Of a stretch of 64,000 nt of DNA, positions 1-8,229 are shown in pieces. The DNA lies in assembly GCF_003628435.1 (NCBI RefSeq), contig NZ_RBZN01000018.1, positions 1 to 64,000 of the forward strand, given 5' to 3'. The notes beneath the pieces were generated by a model. The model was not told the origin of the DNA, ran no database searches, and was given only the letters and a program-made list of their open reading frames with translations. This DNA is from Ureibacillus endophyticus (GTDB lineage Bacteria > Bacillota > Bacilli > Bacillales_A > Planococcaceae). Position 1 is the first letter of the stretch. Each line of letters begins with the position of its first letter. Made by a program: the position numbers and the translations under genes.

Positions 1-144
1 GTTGTGTGGTGTGGTAACCTCAACTAACATCAAAATTCAGGGGGTGGCAAGTTTTTTTGCATAAAAGACTGTAAAACCAACGATTATTAGCGATTTATAT
101 ATATAAGTTTTGACAATACGACATATTGAAAGGGGGGGGAAGAG

Positions 145-1089
145 ATGTCATTTGCTTCCGAAACAAAAAAAGAATTAACTCAAATAGAAGCTGATGATTC
201 CAGTTTAAAATCTGAAGTTTCTGCACTCATTCGAATGAATGGTACATTATCATTTACTAATCGACAACTGAGTTTAGACGTTCAAACGGAAAATGCTGCG
301 ATTGCAAGACGTTTATATACAATCGTTAAAAAGTTATATCCTTATAATGTCGAGCTATTGGTTCGTAAAAAGATGCGATTAAAGAAAAATAATGTATACA
401 TTTGTCGTATCCGTGAAGGTGCTCGTGAAATCCTATCTGATTTAGATATCTTGTCAATAGATTTTCAATTGAATCATACAATATCAAAATCGATATTAGG
501 GAATAAAAACCAGAAACGTGCTTATTTGCGCGGAGCATTTTTGGCAGGTGGCTCTGTTAACAACCCTGAAACATCATCATATCATTTAGAGATATACTCT
601 TTATATAAAGAACATGGTGAAGCATTAGCTGACTTAATGAATCAATTTAATCTTAATGCTAAGACAATCGAGCGGAAAAAAGGATTTGTGACCTATTTAA
701 AGGAAGCAGAAAAGATATCCGATTTCTTAGGGATTGTTGGCGCTACAACAGCAATGTTAAAGTTTGAAGATGTTCGAATTGTCCGTGATATGCGTAACAG
801 CGTAAATCGTATTGTAAACTGTGAAACAGCGAACCTGAACAAAACAATAGGTGCAGCAATACGACAAGTTGAAAATATCCGTTTTATTGACAATGCTATT
901 GGATTAGATCAACTCCCAGAAAAATTGCGTGAAATTGCAAGATTACGAGTGGAATATCAGGACGTAACATTAAAAGAACTTGGTGAGATGGTATCAACTG
1001 GTACAGTAAGTAAGTCAGGTGTAAATCATCGCTTACGAAAAATTGATGAAATTGCTGATGCACTAAGACGTGGAGAAATGATAAAATAA
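145..1089 (+). CDS. whiA: WhiA, sporulation/cell-division DNA-binding regulator
   Basis: Full-length WhiA of 314 residues, the usual family size. The N-terminal half is the LAGLIDADG homing-endonuclease-like fold; the segment [12 protein letters not shown] at about residues 128-139 is its hallmark. The last ~90 residues (with [19 protein letters not shown]) form the helix-turn-helix. WhiA binds DNA and in Bacillus influences division and chromosome segregation. The ATG follows a very strong G-rich ribosome site ending 5 bases upstream. It is followed by crh, the conserved Bacillus order, and both probably end at the hairpin at 1471-1505. The 144 bases upstream hold no gene I can support. Confidence 0.97.
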   Translation: MSFASETKKELTQIEADDSSLKSEVSALIRMNGTLSFTNRQLSLDVQTENAAIARRLYTIVKKLYPYNVELLVRKKMRLKKNNVYICRIREGAREILSDLDILSIDFQLNHTISKSILGNKNQKRAYLRGAFLAGGSVNNPETSSYHLEIYSLYKEHGEALADLMNQFNLNAKTIERKKGFVTYLKEAEKISDFLGIVGATTAMLKFEDVRIVRDMRNSVNRIVNCETANLNKTIGAAIRQVENIRFIDNAIGLDQLPEKLREIARLRVEYQDVTLKELGEMVSTGTVSKSGVNHRLRKIDEIADALRRGEMIK

Positions 1090-1186
1090 TATATTTCAAA
1101 TTTGTAGGAATCTAAGATTGTTCTTTTCATACATTTTAGATAAGATTATATTATACAGATGATCGGTATGAAAGGGAGTATCGTAA

Positions 1187-1444
1187 ATGGTTGAGACCAC
1201 AGTGGAAGTAAAATTAAAAACTGGTTTACAGGCACGTCAAGCAGCCTTATTCGTGCAAGAGGCAAATCGCTATAAATCAGAAGTGTATTTACAAAAAGAA
1301 GAGAAAAAAGTAAATGCAAAATCCATTATGGGTATTATGAGTTTAGCTATCGCTAGAGGCACAGCTGTCACTTTAATTGCTGATGGCAAAGATGAGTCAG
1401 AAGCCATTAAAGGCCTAGCAACTCTAATCGAAAAAGAAGAATAA
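1187..1444 (+). CDS. crh: Crh, catabolite-repression HPr-like protein
   Basis: An 85-residue HPr-fold protein. Residue 15 is glutamine (KTGLQARQAA) where true HPr has the phosphocarrier histidine. The regulatory serine is kept at position 46 (NAKSIMGIMS). That combination identifies Crh, which cannot relay PTS phosphate but is phosphorylated on Ser46 by HPr kinase and then acts as a CcpA corepressor. Ribosome site AAAGGGAG lies 8 bases before the ATG. It sits directly behind whiA, as in Bacillus subtilis, and a strong terminator follows. Confidence 0.96.
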   Translation: MVETTVEVKLKTGLQARQAALFVQEANRYKSEVYLQKEEKKVNAKSIMGIMSLAIARGTAVTLIADGKDESEAIKGLATLIEKEE

Positions 1445-1470
1445 TGTATTTTATTTTGAAAACGCTCGCA

Positions 1471-1505
1471 AAAAAAGTGGTGTCTAATACAGACACCACT
1501 TTTTT
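1471..1505 (+). terminator. Rho-independent terminator of whiA-crh
   Basis: Perfect 10-bp stem AGTGGTGTCT / AGACACCACT with a 5-base loop, A-run before and T-run after. Confidence 0.9.
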
Positions 1506-1683
1506 CTGCGCCGAAAGCATAGCGACAGGCGCAAAAAAGGTAAGAACAACCCTAATGTACGGAGATGTCTTGCAATGATACAGACACCTCCTTTTTCTGC
1601 GCCGAAAGCATAGCGACAGGCGCAAAAAGTCGTAAGGGATATGTCTTGCACTGAAAGAGACACCACCTTTTTCTGCGCCGAAA
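1506..1683. repeat. Degenerate tandem repeat between crh and clpP (three copies)
   Basis: The word CTGCGCCGAAAGCATAGCGA, continuing CAGGCGCAAAAA, starts at 1506 and again at 1597. A truncated third copy (CTGCGCCG) starts at 1673. Each copy is preceded by a variant of GACACC(A/T)CCTTTTT, so the unit includes the 3' arm and T-run of the crh terminator. GCGCC and GGCGC inside the unit could pair. No coding potential is evident; function unknown. Confidence 0.7.
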
Positions 1684-1690
1684 CAAAAAA

Positions 1691-1722
1691 TTGGTGAAGA
1701 AAAATTCATTTCTTCACCAATT
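1691..1722 (-). terminator. Terminator of clpP
   Basis: Perfect stem TTGGTGAAGAAA / TTTCTTCACCAA with loop AATTCA; on the minus strand it is followed by a T-run. Confidence 0.85.
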
Positions 1723-1731
1723 GATAGGATA

Positions 1732-2328
1732 TTATTCTTTTTTATCAGAGCTGCGTTCAATGATATGGTCAATTAAACCATATTCTTTTGCGTTTTGTGC
1801 AGTCATGAAGTTATCGCGGTCAGTATCTTGAGCGATTTTTTCTAATGGTTGACCAGTACGTTCAGCTAAAATTCCGTTTAACTTGTCGCGTAAGAATAAA
1901 ATACGTTTAGCTGCGATTTCGATTTCTGTAGCTTGACCTTGAGCTCCACCAAGAGGTTGGTGAATCATTACTTCAGCGTTTGGTAAAGCAAAACGTTTAC
2001 CTGGTTCACCAGCAGCAAGTAAGAATGCTCCCATCGATGCTGCCATACCGATACAAATTGTAGAAACTTGTGGCTTAATATATTGCATTGTATCATAGAT
2101 CGCCATACCTGCAGTGATAGAACCACCTGGTGAGTTAATATATAATGAGATATCCTTCTCTGGATCTTCTGCTGCTAAGAAAAGTAATTGGGCAACAATT
2201 GAGTTTGCAACATTGTCATCAATTGCACTACCTAAAAGAATGATGCGGTCCTTTAAAAGTCTAGAGTAAATATCGTATGCACGTTCACCGCGGTTTGTTT
2301 GTTCAATAACTGTAGGAATTAAATTCAT
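1732..2328 (-). CDS. clpP: ATP-dependent Clp protease proteolytic subunit
   Basis: A 198-residue ClpP. The serine-protease triad is visible: Ser98 in GMAASMGAF, His123 in MIHQPLGG, Asp172 in DTDRDNFM. ClpP forms the 14-mer degradation chamber used by ClpX, ClpC and ClpE. The length and the N-terminus [10 protein letters not shown] are typical. The minus-strand ATG has an AGGAGGATAT-type ribosome site. The promoter upstream contains a CtsR heat-shock operator (2412-2428). It is monocistronic, with its own terminator. Confidence 0.97.
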   Translation of the reverse strand: MNLIPTVIEQTNRGERAYDIYSRLLKDRIILLGSAIDDNVANSIVAQLLFLAAEDPEKDISLYINSPGGSITAGMAIYDTMQYIKPQVSTICIGMAASMGAFLLAAGEPGKRFALPNAEVMIHQPLGGAQGQATEIEIAAKRILFLRDKLNGILAERTGQPLEKIAQDTDRDNFMTAQNAKEYGLIDHIIERSSDKKE

Positions 2329-2397
2329 TGTTATATCCTCCTTAATAAAGGTGTTTTATAAAATTGCTACGTGCTGAAATGTATCAGCTGTAACATA

Positions 2398-2428
2398 ATC
2401 ATACACAGAATAGTCAATAAAGGTCAAA
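2398..2428 (-). promoter_or_regulatory. clpP promoter overlapping a CtsR operator
   Basis: On the minus strand, TTGACC (2427-2422), an 18-base spacer and TATGAT (2403-2398) form a SigmaA-type promoter. The plus strand reads AGTCAAT-AAA-GGTCAAA at 2412-2428, a heptad, three bases, heptad direct repeat that fits the CtsR consensus with one mismatch. The operator covers the -35 box, so CtsR binding should exclude polymerase and make clpP stress-inducible. Confidence 0.75.
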
Positions 2429-2628
2429 TATAAACTCCTTAATTTACATGTTTTATGATTAAGAGTTCGTAAAGTTGAATAGTCTAATTAAATGTATATT
2501 CCATAAACTTTATAGTTGAATTGTCGTGTAGGTGCTTGTATAATAGAAAAGTCGTAATTTTATGGTTTTGACCTTCGTATGGGTACATGTTTTTTCTTAG
2601 CGTTACGAGTAAGACTTATTTTATTTTT

Positions 2629-2703
2629 GTCCTCGTGGTGTAATGGATAACACAGAAGATTCCGGTTCTTCCGCTGGGGGTTCGATTCCCTCCGAGGGCG
2701 CCA
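2629..2703 (+). tRNA. tRNA-Arg, anticodon CCG
   Basis: Complete cloverleaf. Acceptor stem GTCCTCG / CGAGGGC, anticodon stem GAAGA / TCTTC around loop TTCCGGT (anticodon CCG, codon CGG), and a T-arm with GGTTCGATTCC. The CCA end is encoded. A single tRNA-Arg next to clpP is also found in Bacillus subtilis. Confidence 0.96.
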
Positions 2704-2795
2704 TTTTACTGTTTCAAAATATATATTATAATAGCAAACCTTTTATGAATTTATTAGTTTAGCAGCCTAATAAATTTTAAAAGGGAATGAAGATA

Positions 2796-2835
2796 AAGGA
2801 TAAAATGTATTACTGTACCAATTCATTTTATCCTT
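2796..2835 (+). terminator. Possible terminator hairpin after tRNA-Arg
   Basis: Perfect 12-bp stem AAGGATAAAATG / CATTTTATCCTT with a 16-base loop. Only a weak T-rich tail follows, so termination is uncertain. Confidence 0.4.
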
Positions 2836-2896
2836 ATTTCATTCATTTAAACATTTTTTTCCTAATTTTTTAAAAAAATAAATACTATTACATAGT

Positions 2897-2926
2897 ACAA
2901 CCGTATTTTTATACGGTTGTTTTTTT
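2897..2926 (+). terminator. Terminator before the amino-acid ABC operon
   Basis: Perfect 10-bp stem ACAACCGTAT / ATACGGTTGT with a TTTT loop and a following T-run. It isolates the tRNA transcript from the ABC operon. The remaining 2927-3164 is very AT-rich leader. It has a TATAAT at 3069-3074 as a candidate -10 but no convincing -35. Confidence 0.85.
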
Positions 2927-3164
2927 ATTTATGCAAAATTTTTTTTATTTGTAGAATATATGAAATTTTTTCGAAATATATATTTTCTTCTCGAATAAGT
3001 ATAATTTTTATCGTATAAGTAGGAATTATTTTCAATAATAGTACATATATTTCGAAAATTTTTTGTTGTATAATAATTCCGATGTTTATATAATTGTTAT
3101 ATATATTACTAGGTTTGAAACTAAGAATATTGCAAACATTATAACAACTTTAGGGGGACTAACT

Positions 3165-3962
3165 ATGTTAAAGAAAAAAGGAATGTTTAAATTAGGAATG
3201 CTTCTAACTGCATCTTCACTTATGTTAGCTGCATGTGGATCTAGTGACTCAGACTCATCAACTGGTAGTGCAGGTGAAGGTGAAAAAATTACTAAACTAG
3301 TAGCAGGAACAGAAGCTACTTTTGCACCATTTGAATATATGGATGATAAAGGTAATGTAGTAGGAATTGATGTAGATATACTAGATGCAATGACAGAAGA
3401 ACTAGGTATTGAATATGAAATTCGTAATGTTGGTTGGGAGCCAGTATTCCAACAAGTAAAAAATGGTGAACTAGATTTAGGAGCTTCAGGTATTACAATT
3501 ACTGATGAACGTAAAGAAACTTTTGATTTTACTGAACCATATTTTGAAGCAACACAAGTGCTAGTTGTAAAAGAAGATTCTCCAATTACTTCTGCTGAAG
3601 ATGTAAAAGGTAAAAAAGTATCAGTTCAAATTAACTCTACTGGTCACATCGCAGCCAAAGATTTACTTGGTGAAACTAACCCAGATATTATGGCATATGA
3701 AAATTTACCAATCGCTATTCAAGAAGTGATTAACGGAACTTCAGAAGCAGCTATTGGTGACAACGCAGTAGTATTTGAGTACTTAAAAAATAACCCAGAT
3801 GCAAAACTTAAAGTGATCGAAGACGATGCATTTGCTAAAGAATACTATGGTTTCATGGTGAAAAAAGGAAATACTGAAGTGTTAGATCTATTAAATGAAG
3901 GTCTACAAAAAATTAAAGAAAATGGTAAATTAGCAGAAATTACTGGTCAAGAATTAGAATAG
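3165..3962 (+). CDS. Polar amino-acid ABC transporter, lipoprotein binding protein
   Basis: A 265-residue family-3 extracellular solute-binding protein. The N-terminus is a lipoprotein signal: positive start MLKKKG, hydrophobic core, lipobox LAAC with the acylated Cys at 24, then a Ser/Asp/Gly-rich linker. The binding-protein body carries FAPFEYMDDKGNVVGIDVD and GITITDERKETFDFTEPYF, typical of glutamine, arginine or cystine binders. An upstream in-frame start at 3063 was rejected because AGGGGGAC sits just before this ATG. First gene of a three-gene importer operon. Exact substrate cannot be told from sequence. Confidence 0.92.
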   Translation: MLKKKGMFKLGMLLTASSLMLAACGSSDSDSSTGSAGEGEKITKLVAGTEATFAPFEYMDDKGNVVGIDVDILDAMTEELGIEYEIRNVGWEPVFQQVKNGELDLGASGITITDERKETFDFTEPYFEATQVLVVKEDSPITSAEDVKGKKVSVQINSTGHIAAKDLLGETNPDIMAYENLPIAIQEVINGTSEAAIGDNAVVFEYLKNNPDAKLKVIEDDAFAKEYYGFMVKKGNTEVLDLLNEGLQKIKENGKLAEITGQELE

Positions 3963-3982
3963 AAAATTTGGAGGTGTTTCAG

Positions 3983-4690
3983 ATGGACTTCTTAGAGTTG
4001 CGCTGGGACATAATCTGGAACTACCGTGAGCTTTTTTTACGTGGGATATGGATTACAATTTTACTTACAATTAGTGGTTATGTAGGTGGTATTATTCTTG
4101 GGGTTTTAATCGGATTAGGTGAAACTTCAAAGAAAAAATGGATTTATTGGCCATCTAAGTTGTACGTAGACCTGTTTCGCGGAACTCCAATGTTGGTACA
4201 GATTTTAATTATTCACTTAGCGTTTATCCCAGCAATTTTTGGACAATCGTATGGATTTATGGTTTCAGGTATTACAGCATTGATTTTAAACTGTGCAGCA
4301 TATAACGCAGAGATTATCCGTGCTGGTATTCAATCAATCGATAAAGGACAAATGGAAGCTGCACGCTCACTTGGTTTAACTCATTCTCAAGCGATGCGAA
4401 AAATCATCTTACCACAAGCCTTCCGTCGAATGATTCCACCATTAGGAAACGAATTTATTGCATTATTAAAAGATTCATCATTAGTAACAGTTATTGCGGC
4501 AAACGATATTTTATATGCAGCAAAGGTTGTAGCAGGGGCGTATAACCGTTTCTGGGAACCTTATTTAGTCGCTGCACTTTTATACTTAATCTTAACGTAC
4601 CTAGTAACTAAAGTTGTTGCTTATGTCGAACGAAGATTTAGTAATAGTTACAATCCGCGTAAGAAAAAAGAAGGGCGGGTTGCATCATGA
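3983..4690 (+). CDS. Amino-acid ABC transporter, permease
   Basis: A 235-residue HisM/GlnP-type membrane permease with about five transmembrane segments. It carries the EAA cytoplasmic loop ([23 protein letters not shown]), which contacts the ATPase. The ATG has GGAGG 8 bases upstream; a TTG at 3968 overlaps that ribosome site and was rejected. It lies 20 bases after the binding-protein gene and its stop overlaps the ATPase start (ATGA). The C-terminus is Arg/Lys-rich, as expected for a cytoplasmic tail. Confidence 0.93.
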   Translation: MDFLELRWDIIWNYRELFLRGIWITILLTISGYVGGIILGVLIGLGETSKKKWIYWPSKLYVDLFRGTPMLVQILIIHLAFIPAIFGQSYGFMVSGITALILNCAAYNAEIIRAGIQSIDKGQMEAARSLGLTHSQAMRKIILPQAFRRMIPPLGNEFIALLKDSSLVTVIAANDILYAAKVVAGAYNRFWEPYLVAALLYLILTYLVTKVVAYVERRFSNSYNPRKKKEGRVAS

Positions 4691-5409
4691 TTAAAGTAGA
4701 AAATTTACACAAACATTTTGATAAGCTAGAAGTATTAAAAGGCATAGACTACGAAATTAAAGAAAAAGAAGTAGTTTGTGTAATTGGTCCCTCTGGTTCA
4801 GGTAAAAGTACTTTTTTAAGATGTATTAATCTTTTAGAAGAAATCACAAATGGTGCTATTTATATTGATGGGGTAAAGGTAAACGATCCGAAAACAAATA
4901 TTAACGATATTCGTACAGAAGTAGGAATGGTTTTCCAACAGTTTAATTTATTCCCACATATGACCGTATTAGATAATATTACGATGGCACCGATGCTGAT
5001 TCGTAAATTGTCAAAACCGGAAGCTGAGAAATTAGCTTTGGAATTATTAGATAAAGTTGGACTACGTGCAAAAGCTGATAATTATCCACAGCAATTATCA
5101 GGTGGTCAACAACAACGTGTAGCAATTGCACGTGCCTTAGCAATGAAGCCAAAAGTCATGCTGTTTGACGAACCAACTTCAGCACTTGATCCAGAAATGG
5201 TAAATGAAGTATTGGACGTTATGAAGCAGTTAGCACTTGAAGGGATGACGATGGTTGTCGTAACACACGAAATGGGCTTCGCACGAGAAGTTGCAGATCG
5301 CGTGGTATTCATGGATGGCGGTTTCATCGTTGAACAAGGCGATCCTGAACAACTATTCGGAAACCCACAAAATGAACGAACAAAAGCCTTTTTAGGAAAA
5401 GTTTTATAA
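4687..5409 (+). CDS. Amino-acid ABC transporter, ATP-binding protein (GlnQ type)
   Basis: A 240-residue ABC ATPase of the polar amino-acid subfamily. Walker A is GPSGSGKS at residues 34-41, the Q-loop is in [11 protein letters not shown], the signature LSGGQQQR is at 137-144, and Walker B is KVMLFDE at 156-162, followed by the H-loop VVVTHEMG. It powers import through the adjacent permease. Its start overlaps the permease stop by four bases, indicating translational coupling. The operon ends at the hairpin at 5416-5462. Confidence 0.95.
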   Translation: MIKVENLHKHFDKLEVLKGIDYEIKEKEVVCVIGPSGSGKSTFLRCINLLEEITNGAIYIDGVKVNDPKTNINDIRTEVGMVFQQFNLFPHMTVLDNITMAPMLIRKLSKPEAEKLALELLDKVGLRAKADNYPQQLSGGQQQRVAIARALAMKPKVMLFDEPTSALDPEMVNEVLDVMKQLALEGMTMVVVTHEMGFAREVADRVVFMDGGFIVEQGDPEQLFGNPQNERTKAFLGKVL

Positions 5410-5415
5410 AAGTAG

Positions 5416-5462
5416 AATCCATTTGATGGTTGTGAATAACAACCGTTGAATGGATTTTTTAT
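5416..5462 (+). terminator. Terminator of the amino-acid ABC operon
   Basis: Long stem AATCCATT...GGTTGT / ACAACC...AATGGATT with one internal bulge, followed by a T-run. Confidence 0.88.
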
Positions 5463-5488
5463 TTTGTAATGGTCTGATTGGGGGTGAA

Positions 5489-5784
5489 TGGACGAAACGA
5501 TATGTTATCTGGACGAAAATTAAGTGTATGCGGACGAAAATTAGAATTAAGCGGTCGAATTTAGAATGAGTGGACGAAACGGTAAGTTATCCGGACGAAA
5601 ACTAAGCATATGTGGACGAAACATTAGAATAAGTGGACGAATCTAGAATGAACGGACTAAACGATGGGTTATCCGGACGAAAACTAAGCATATGGACGAA
5701 ACATTAGATTAAGTGGACGAATCTAGGTTGAATGGACTAAACGATGGATTATCTGGACGAAAACTAAATGTATGTGGACAAAAC
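5489..5784. repeat. 21-bp-period GGACGAAA array with a four-unit higher order
   Basis: Fifteen degenerate copies of (T/C)GGACGAAA start at 5489, 5510, 5531, 5552, 5571, 5592, 5613, 5634, 5653, 5674, 5693, 5714, 5733, 5754 and 5775. Steps are 21 or 19 bases. The sequence between the words cycles through four types: A, GAAACGAT..TTATC; B, GAAAACTAAGCATATG; C, GAAACATTAGA.TAAG; D, GAATCTAGA.TGAA. The super-unit is therefore about 80-82 bases and is present almost four times. It lies between convergent genes and is bounded by terminators on both sides. No ORF. I know no named family. Confidence 0.9.
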
Positions 5785-5792
5785 CGTGAACT

Positions 5793-5906
5793 CTTGTGCA
5801 TTTATATTTGCTTCTTGTGCACTTGGCAATATAACTAGTGCATTTATCTATGCTCTTGTGCGCTTAGCATCACATTTTGTGCGGATATAACTGTGACTTG
5901 TGCACA
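5793..5906. repeat. 21-bp-period CTTGTGC array
   Basis: Six copies of a C(T/A)TGTGC-like word (weaker variants CTAGTGC and TTTGTGC) start at 5793, 5814, 5835, 5855, 5876 and 5897, giving steps of 21, 21, 20, 21 and 21. The spacers are AT-rich and not conserved. The word differs from that of the preceding array but the pitch is the same. The last copy runs into the hairpin at 5906-5940. Confidence 0.8.
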
Positions 5907-5940
5907 AAAAAACCGAGCAAAAATTTGCCCGGTTTTTGTT
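5906..5940. terminator. Bidirectional terminator between the arrays and the coat gene
   Basis: AAAAACCG-A-GCAAA pairs with TTTGC-C-CGGTTTTT with one mismatch; A-run on one side and T-run on the other, so it can act in both directions. Confidence 0.75.
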
Positions 5941-5948
5941 CTCAACAT

Positions 5949-6052
5949 TGTCTAGCTACGAACGCTAGCTCTTCGACAACTTCAGAAACTCCTCCTCTTG
6001 TCGTTTCCTCCAGTTGTCTTCAGAGCTGAACGAGCGTTCTTCGCTTTTCTAA
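5949..6052. repeat. Structured intergenic repeat, copy 1
   Basis: Imperfect palindrome starting GTCTAGCT and ending TTCGCTTTTCTA. The arms pair as GAACGCT/AGCGTTC, AGCTCT/AGAGCT and CAACT/AGTTG, with a GAACG bulge on the 3' arm. The same architecture with different stem sequences occurs at 9446-9566 and 9568-9687. It ends one base before the stop codon of the coat gene. Confidence 0.8.
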
Positions 6053-6053
6053 A

Positions 6054-6674
6054 TTAGTTCGGCATATCTTTCGCTTTTTGTGCCATGCCGTACATGTTAA
6101 GCATAGTTTGCATATCTTGTGGAGCTAGTTGAGGGATTTGGTATAGGCCTTGTTTGTTTTGCCATAGTGATAGCTCGTATGCCATTTCGATACAGTTTGG
6201 AATGGAATCTTGTAAAACACGGCGTACTACCGGGTTTGTTGCTTCAAGGGCAGCTTGCGTTTTACCTGCTGCACCCATTTTGTGGCAGCTTAACAAGAAG
6301 CCTGAAATAATGCCGTCGTTAATTTCGTTTGCTGATTGCATCGGTTGTTTTGGTTGACCTGGTGATAAGCCGTATTTTGAATCATTGCCCATTTGCATTT
6401 TATAAGAACGAGTTGGGTGGCTTGGATCTTGGCCAGTTTTGAAGCACTCAGCCGTAATATTGTATTCATCTAGCATAAATGCGTATTGTCTATCCAAAAT
6501 ATTTAAAAGCTCTGGATCTTGAACATGGGGACGGAAAAAGATAAATGTGTTCATTGCGCCAATTGCTGCACTTAGTACCTCATGAACGTCTAACACTTCA
6601 TGTGCACCATGATTCATCGACATTGGCATGTTTCCTTGCATTCCCTGAGATTGATTCATAAATTGGTTTTCCAT
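6054..6674 (-). CDS. Spore coat protein, coat F domain
   Basis: A 206-residue protein with a Met/Gln/Asn-rich N-terminus and a ferritin-like four-helix coat F domain (from HEVLDVHEVLSAAIGAMNTF to the region PNCIEMAYELSLWQNKQG). The C-terminus is Met/Gln-rich (LAPQDMQTMLNMYGMAQ). Coat F proteins are structural or assembly components of Bacillales spores. The ATG has a GGAGGAATA ribosome site on the minus strand. Monocistronic and convergent with the ABC operon. The specific coat paralogue cannot be named from this alone. Confidence 0.85.
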   Translation of the reverse strand: MENQFMNQSQGMQGNMPMSMNHGAHEVLDVHEVLSAAIGAMNTFIFFRPHVQDPELLNILDRQYAFMLDEYNITAECFKTGQDPSHPTRSYKMQMGNDSKYGLSPGQPKQPMQSANEINDGIISGFLLSCHKMGAAGKTQAALEATNPVVRRVLQDSIPNCIEMAYELSLWQNKQGLYQIPQLAPQDMQTMLNMYGMAQKAKDMPN

Positions 6675-6786
6675 TATTTATTCCTCCAAATTCAATAGTC
6701 GTACAAACGTACACGATATAGTTTGTGTAGATTTTATTTGATTATTCAATGGAAATTTGTCATTCTTAAAAAAGGAGGAATTTAAG

Positions 6787-7017
6787 ATGAAAGTTACATT
6801 TTATAGTCGACCGAACTGTCCATTATGTACTGACGGTTTAATGATGTTAAAATTGGTGCAAGAAGATGTAGAATTTGAAATCGAAATGGTTAATATTGAA
6901 GATGATGATGAAATCCATGAAAAATACATGCTCATGATTCCTGTTGTCGAAAAAGATGGAGAAATTGTGCAATATGGAAATTTAGATTATGTAACATTAC
7001 TCGAATCACTTCAATAA
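6787..7017 (+). CDS. Small glutaredoxin/thioredoxin-fold protein with CPLC motif
   Basis: A 76-residue single-domain redoxin. The motif CPLC at residues 11-14 sits after the first beta strand (VTFYSRPN), and the cis-Pro region is MIPVVEKDGE. Such small glutaredoxin-family proteins often precede cggR in Bacillales. It is probably a thiol-disulfide exchanger of unknown partner. The ATG is chosen for AAAGGAGGAA 9 bases upstream; an upstream in-frame start at 6757 precedes the ribosome site. The cggR promoter overlaps the end of this gene. Confidence 0.85.
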   Translation: MKVTFYSRPNCPLCTDGLMMLKLVQEDVEFEIEMVNIEDDDEIHEKYMLMIPVVEKDGEIVQYGNLDYVTLLESLQ

Positions 7018-7038
7018 TATAGATAGAAGTTGTATAAT
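7010..7038 (+). promoter_or_regulatory. SigmaA-type promoter of cggR-gap
   Basis: TTCAAT (7010-7015), a 17-base spacer and TATAAT (7033-7038). The -35 lies across the stop codon of the upstream redoxin gene. Confidence 0.75.
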
Positions 7039-7066
7039 ATTGGTATCGGGTATTTTTTTACCCTTT

Positions 7067-7105
7067 CTGGGACATTTTTATATATGTGGGGCAAAAAAGT
7101 CCTGA
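7067..7105 (+). promoter_or_regulatory. CggR operator
   Basis: Two direct half-sites, TGGGACATTTTTATAT (from 7068) and TGGGGCAAAAAAGTCC (from 7087), match the known Bacillus CggR operator of two GGGAC-N6-TGTC-type repeats. It lies between the promoter and the cggR start, the known position for a roadblock repressor released by fructose-1,6-bisphosphate. Confidence 0.75.
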
Positions 7106-7126
7106 TAAGAAAAGAAGGTAATACAT

Positions 7127-8155
7127 TTGAACAAATATTTTTCCCAAAAGGCGTTCGAAATATTAGTTCCTGAAGTGATTTCAACATTTCAACTTCGATA
7201 TCGCGTTTTGCAAATGATTTCGATGTCAGGTCCAATAGGAAGAAGGGCGATTGTTGATTCATTAAAGATGACTGAAAGATTTATCAGGAACGAAATAGAA
7301 AATCTGAAAAATCAACAATTGATTGAAATCACTTCAAAGGGAATGATTTGTACTTCCCTTGGAAATGAAATGTTAGATCAATTAAAAGACGTATTCCAAG
7401 AACTTTCAGGGTTATTACAAAAGGAAAAATTATTAGCAAAAGTTCTAGGGATTCAAAAAGTTATTATTGTACCAGGCAACTTAGATGAGGATGCAAATAT
7501 TAAACACCTCATTGGAAAAGAAGCAGCCTCATTATTAACAGAACATGCAAAAAAAGATGATTATGTTGCGATAACAGGTGGCAGTACCGTTGCAGCATTA
7601 ACTCATTTTTTAGAACCAGTAAAATCTTTAGACAGCTTAACATTCATTGCAGCCCGAGGAAGTATTGGGGATGAATTAGATTTTCAAGCAAATACGTTGG
7701 TATCACAATTTGCATCAAAATGTCATGCCAACAGTAAAACGCTCTATTTGCCAGAACATTTAAGTCAAACAGCCTATGAAACGATGATGAAAGAACCGAT
7801 TATTAAGGAAATTATCGACTTATACGATGAAGTTCGAATTGTCATCCATGGTATTGGGAATGCGAAAGAAATGGCTGAAAGAAGACAATCAAATCCTGAA
7901 ATTATTTCACTATTGCGTGACAAACAAGCGGTAGGAGAGGCATTTGGATACTACTTTGATGAAAACGGTCAAATCATTCATCGAATTAATACAATCGGCA
8001 TTCAATTGGAGCAAGTAAAGCAAAGTCGTAACATCATTGCTGTTGCAGGTGGGGCGAATAAAGCGAAAGCGATTCAAGCTTACTTTAATATTGCAGCAAA
8101 ACATACTGTATTAATTACAGATGAAGGTGCTGCAAATGCAATTCTAAATGGTTAA
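7127..8155 (+). CDS. cggR: CggR, central glycolytic genes repressor
   Basis: A 342-residue SorC/DeoR-type regulator, the length of Bacillus CggR. The N-terminal winged helix includes SGPIGRRAIVDSLKMTERF, close to the PIGRR region of known CggR. The rest is the sugar-phosphate effector domain, with TGGSTVAAL and VAGGANKAKAI loops that bind fructose-1,6-bisphosphate. Starts at a TTG with AAGAAGG 7 bases upstream. It precedes gap by 74 bases and is preceded by its own operator. Confidence 0.95.
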   Translation: MNKYFSQKAFEILVPEVISTFQLRYRVLQMISMSGPIGRRAIVDSLKMTERFIRNEIENLKNQQLIEITSKGMICTSLGNEMLDQLKDVFQELSGLLQKEKLLAKVLGIQKVIIVPGNLDEDANIKHLIGKEAASLLTEHAKKDDYVAITGGSTVAALTHFLEPVKSLDSLTFIAARGSIGDELDFQANTLVSQFASKCHANSKTLYLPEHLSQTAYETMMKEPIIKEIIDLYDEVRIVIHGIGNAKEMAERRQSNPEIISLLRDKQAVGEAFGYYFDENGQIIHRINTIGIQLEQVKQSRNIIAVAGGANKAKAIQAYFNIAAKHTVLITDEGAANAILNG

Positions 8156-8229
8156 TAAAGTTTTCATCAGGCTAAACTGTATTGGGTGGTCTTTTGAAAT
8201 CTTAAATATATAAATTGGAGGAAATAACT

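Noticed and set aside
1407-1772. 121-codon minus-strand ORF between clpP and crh
   Set aside because: Runs through terminators and the tandem repeat, Cys/Arg-rich by-product of repeat sequence.
3063-3164. Longer N-terminus of the ABC binding protein
   Set aside because: It would bury the lipoprotein signal peptide 34 residues inside; AGGGGGAC marks the ATG at 3165.
5489-5906. CRISPR array
   Set aside because: Word and spacing are regular, but the repeat is only about 8 bases, units are degenerate, the 'spacers' recur in four types, and no cas gene lies near.
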